DNA from: Microcaldota archaeon
GTDB lineage: Archaea > Micrarchaeota > Micrarchaeia > Micrarchaeales > Micrarchaeaceae
Reading direction: 5' to 3'
NCBI GenBank assembly: GCA_021791775.1
Contig: JAJYVY010000019.1
Coordinates: 1 to 13,824 of the forward strand
Length of the DNA: 13,824 nucleotides
The notes beneath the pieces are model-generated. The model was not told where the DNA came from, did no database searches, and worked only from the letters and a program-made list of their open reading frames with translations. The translations under genes were made by a program, and so were the position numbers. Positions 12,610 through 13,824 of the stretch are shown piece after piece. Position 1 is the stretch's first letter, and each line of letters begins with the position of its first letter.

Positions 12610-13824
12610 TCAATGGCAGGTAGACGATGAGCTGCTTATCCAACCGCATTTGTACTGCGATGTGCAGGAGTTGCCGCCAAGGTCTGTCGTATAATATGGC
12701 GATTGCGACATCGCACCGAGGCACTCTACGCCGAACAGGATTCCTGAGAAGTTGTTGTTCTGCACTTTTATTGAAGAAGAGCCGTTGAGTATAAATCCTA
12801 TTCCGCTTCCAGGCTGCGCGTTGTTATTGGTTATTGACAGGTCGGTCGAGTTTACTACGCTGTATGCCACAGAACCGGCGAATACATCATCGTCTAATAG
12901 GCTTCCGCCTTCAGCGCCGGATACGAGTATTCCATACTGTGGGCTGGTGATGTTGTCGTATTGGGCATAGACATAGCCGCTTTTTGTGAGATTCAGCGCA
13001 GCCTGGTACGGCGCACTTGTAGAGTTTAAGAGTATGGTGTCATTGAGAAGCTTCAGAGTCGAGTTTGTGCCGGATAAGACAGTGTCGAATCCTTTTACGT
13101 AACAGTTCTCTACTGTGGCTTGTGCGTTCTTGGCGGACATCAACGCGCCTCCGTGGTTTGCAAGTATGGTTGCTCCCTGGCAGTTCAGTATGGTGGAATT
13201 GCCATATACGTTGAAGCAGGTGGTTCCGGCGGTGTACTGATTGCCGGTTGTGAGGGTGAACCTGTTTGACGCGAAGGTGGCGGCGCAATGCAGATTTGAA
13301 AGAGGGGTCAGGACGGCGAGCCAGTGGCATCCACTCCCACTCGCTCCGTAGTTTATCCCTCCGTATTCGCTTCCCAATCCGCTGGACTGCGCGGAGCAAA
13401 CATAATCAAGTGTTGAGGATCCGGACATGGTGTTGTTCATCACTGTGTTGTTTATAGAGCTGCCCTGCAGGCTCATTCCGACATAGCCGTGATACCCTCT
13501 GTTGCTCGCCACCACATTATCTCTTGAGCTGTTGAGCAAGAGGCTGGCCGAAGATGAGGAAGATGCTGAAGTGAAATTGTTGTACGCAACGAGATTGTCA
13601 TTAGAGTTCAGCAGCCCTATGCCGTAGTAGGTGGTGGCGGATACGGAATCCTTGACTATGCTGGAGCCATTCACCCTATTAAACGAGACTCCATAATCCT
13701 CGCTTGAGAAGCTGCTGTTGCTTACACCGATATCTGAGGAGTTTGTTGCATTTACTCCGACTCCGTATCCCGATATCCTACATCCCGTGACAGTAACGTT
13801 TGTGACGCCATTTATGGCAATGCT
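12610..13824 (-). CDS. Parallel beta-helix (PbH1/NosD-like) surface protein, N-terminus cut by window edge
   Basis: 404 residues are visible and the frame is open to the right edge, so the true start lies outside. The chain is built of short Asn/Ser/Gly-rich turns of beta-helix type, for example SIAINGVTNVTVTGCRISGY at the visible N-terminal end, then GVGVNATNSSDIGVSNSSF, and NSTDLSITNNNAQPGSGIGF further on. Such solenoids occur in exported carbohydrate-active and adhesin-like proteins. A break with about ten Cys spread over the C-terminal two-thirds suggests disulfides and an extracellular site. Many N-x-S/T sequons would allow N-glycosylation. The C-terminus (KCGWISSSSSTCH) has no membrane anchor. 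No catalytic residues can be assigned, so a structural or adhesive role is as likely as an enzyme. Confidence 0.85.
   Translation of the reverse strand, partial: SIAINGVTNVTVTGCRISGYGVGVNATNSSDIGVSNSSFSSEDYGVSFNRVNGSSIVKDSVSATTYYGIGLLNSNDNLVAYNNFTSASSSSSASLLLNSSRDNVVASNRGYHGYVGMSLQGSSINNTVMNNTMSGSSTLDYVCSAQSSGLGSEYGGINYGASGSGCHWLAVLTPLSNLHCAATFASNRFTLTTGNQYTAGTTCFNVYGNSTILNCQGATILANHGGALMSAKNAQATVENCYVKGFDTVLSGTNSTLKLLNDTILLNSTSAPYQAALNLTKSGYVYAQYDNITSPQYGILVSGAEGGSLLDDDVFAGSVAYSVVNSTDLSITNNNAQPGSGIGFILNGSSSIKVQNNNFSGILFGVECLGAMSQSPYYTTDLGGNSCTSQYKCGWISSSSSTCH

Overview
The window looks like a chromosomal segment of a small-genome archaeon. Support comes from an ATP-dependent DNA ligase of the archaeal/eukaryal type, Lrp-type and winged-helix regulators, A/T-rich TATA boxes about 25 nt upstream of start codons with almost no leader (leaderless transcription), AGG/ATA-rich codon use, no encoded CCA on the tRNAs, and a tRNA-Ile whose D-loop is interrupted by an intron with a relaxed bulge-helix-bulge fold. 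That intron, the tight packing, a TPR-AAA ATPase and a Ser/Asn-rich beta-helix surface protein would fit an ARMAN/Micrarchaeota-type DPANN archaeon. The taxon is an inference from style, not a database match.

Layout. 1-1804 (minus): a two-gene ABC-2 exporter operon, ATPase then permease, joined by an ATGA overlap; the permease runs off the left edge. 2088-4442 (plus): AMMECR1-family protein, intron-containing tRNA-Ile(GAU), TPR-AAA ATPase. 4443-4864: an A/T-rich control region with a GC-rich hairpin, a palindrome and a possible 36-codon gene. 4865-6199 (plus): a two-module Lrp-like regulator. 6448-8939: an accessory block, described below. 8964-10307 (minus): a degenerate secretion/pilus-type ATPase without a usable Walker A motif, divergent from a winged-helix regulator (10487-10813, plus), with a 30-bp inverted repeat around a TATA box between them. 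10817-12589 (minus): DNA ligase. 12610-13824 (minus): a parallel beta-helix surface protein that runs off the right edge.

The most interesting part is 6448-8939. Three copies of a 37-40 nt repeat (R1 6448-6484, R2 7043-7079, R3 8073-8112) lie downstream of the 3' end of a tRNA-His gene (8867-8939, minus). All three repeats share the last 12-15 nt of that tRNA region in the same orientation. Each interval between consecutive copies holds exactly one self-contained gene: a nucleotidyltransferase (minus), a short-chain dehydrogenase (plus) and an S51 peptidase (minus). The architecture resembles an array of single-gene cassettes built up at the tRNA-His 3' end through att-like sites, in mixed orientation. 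No integrase is visible here, so recombination would have to act in trans or be ancient.

Both tRNA genes appear to take their promoter from the last codons of the protein gene upstream (CTTAAATA, which includes the stop codon).
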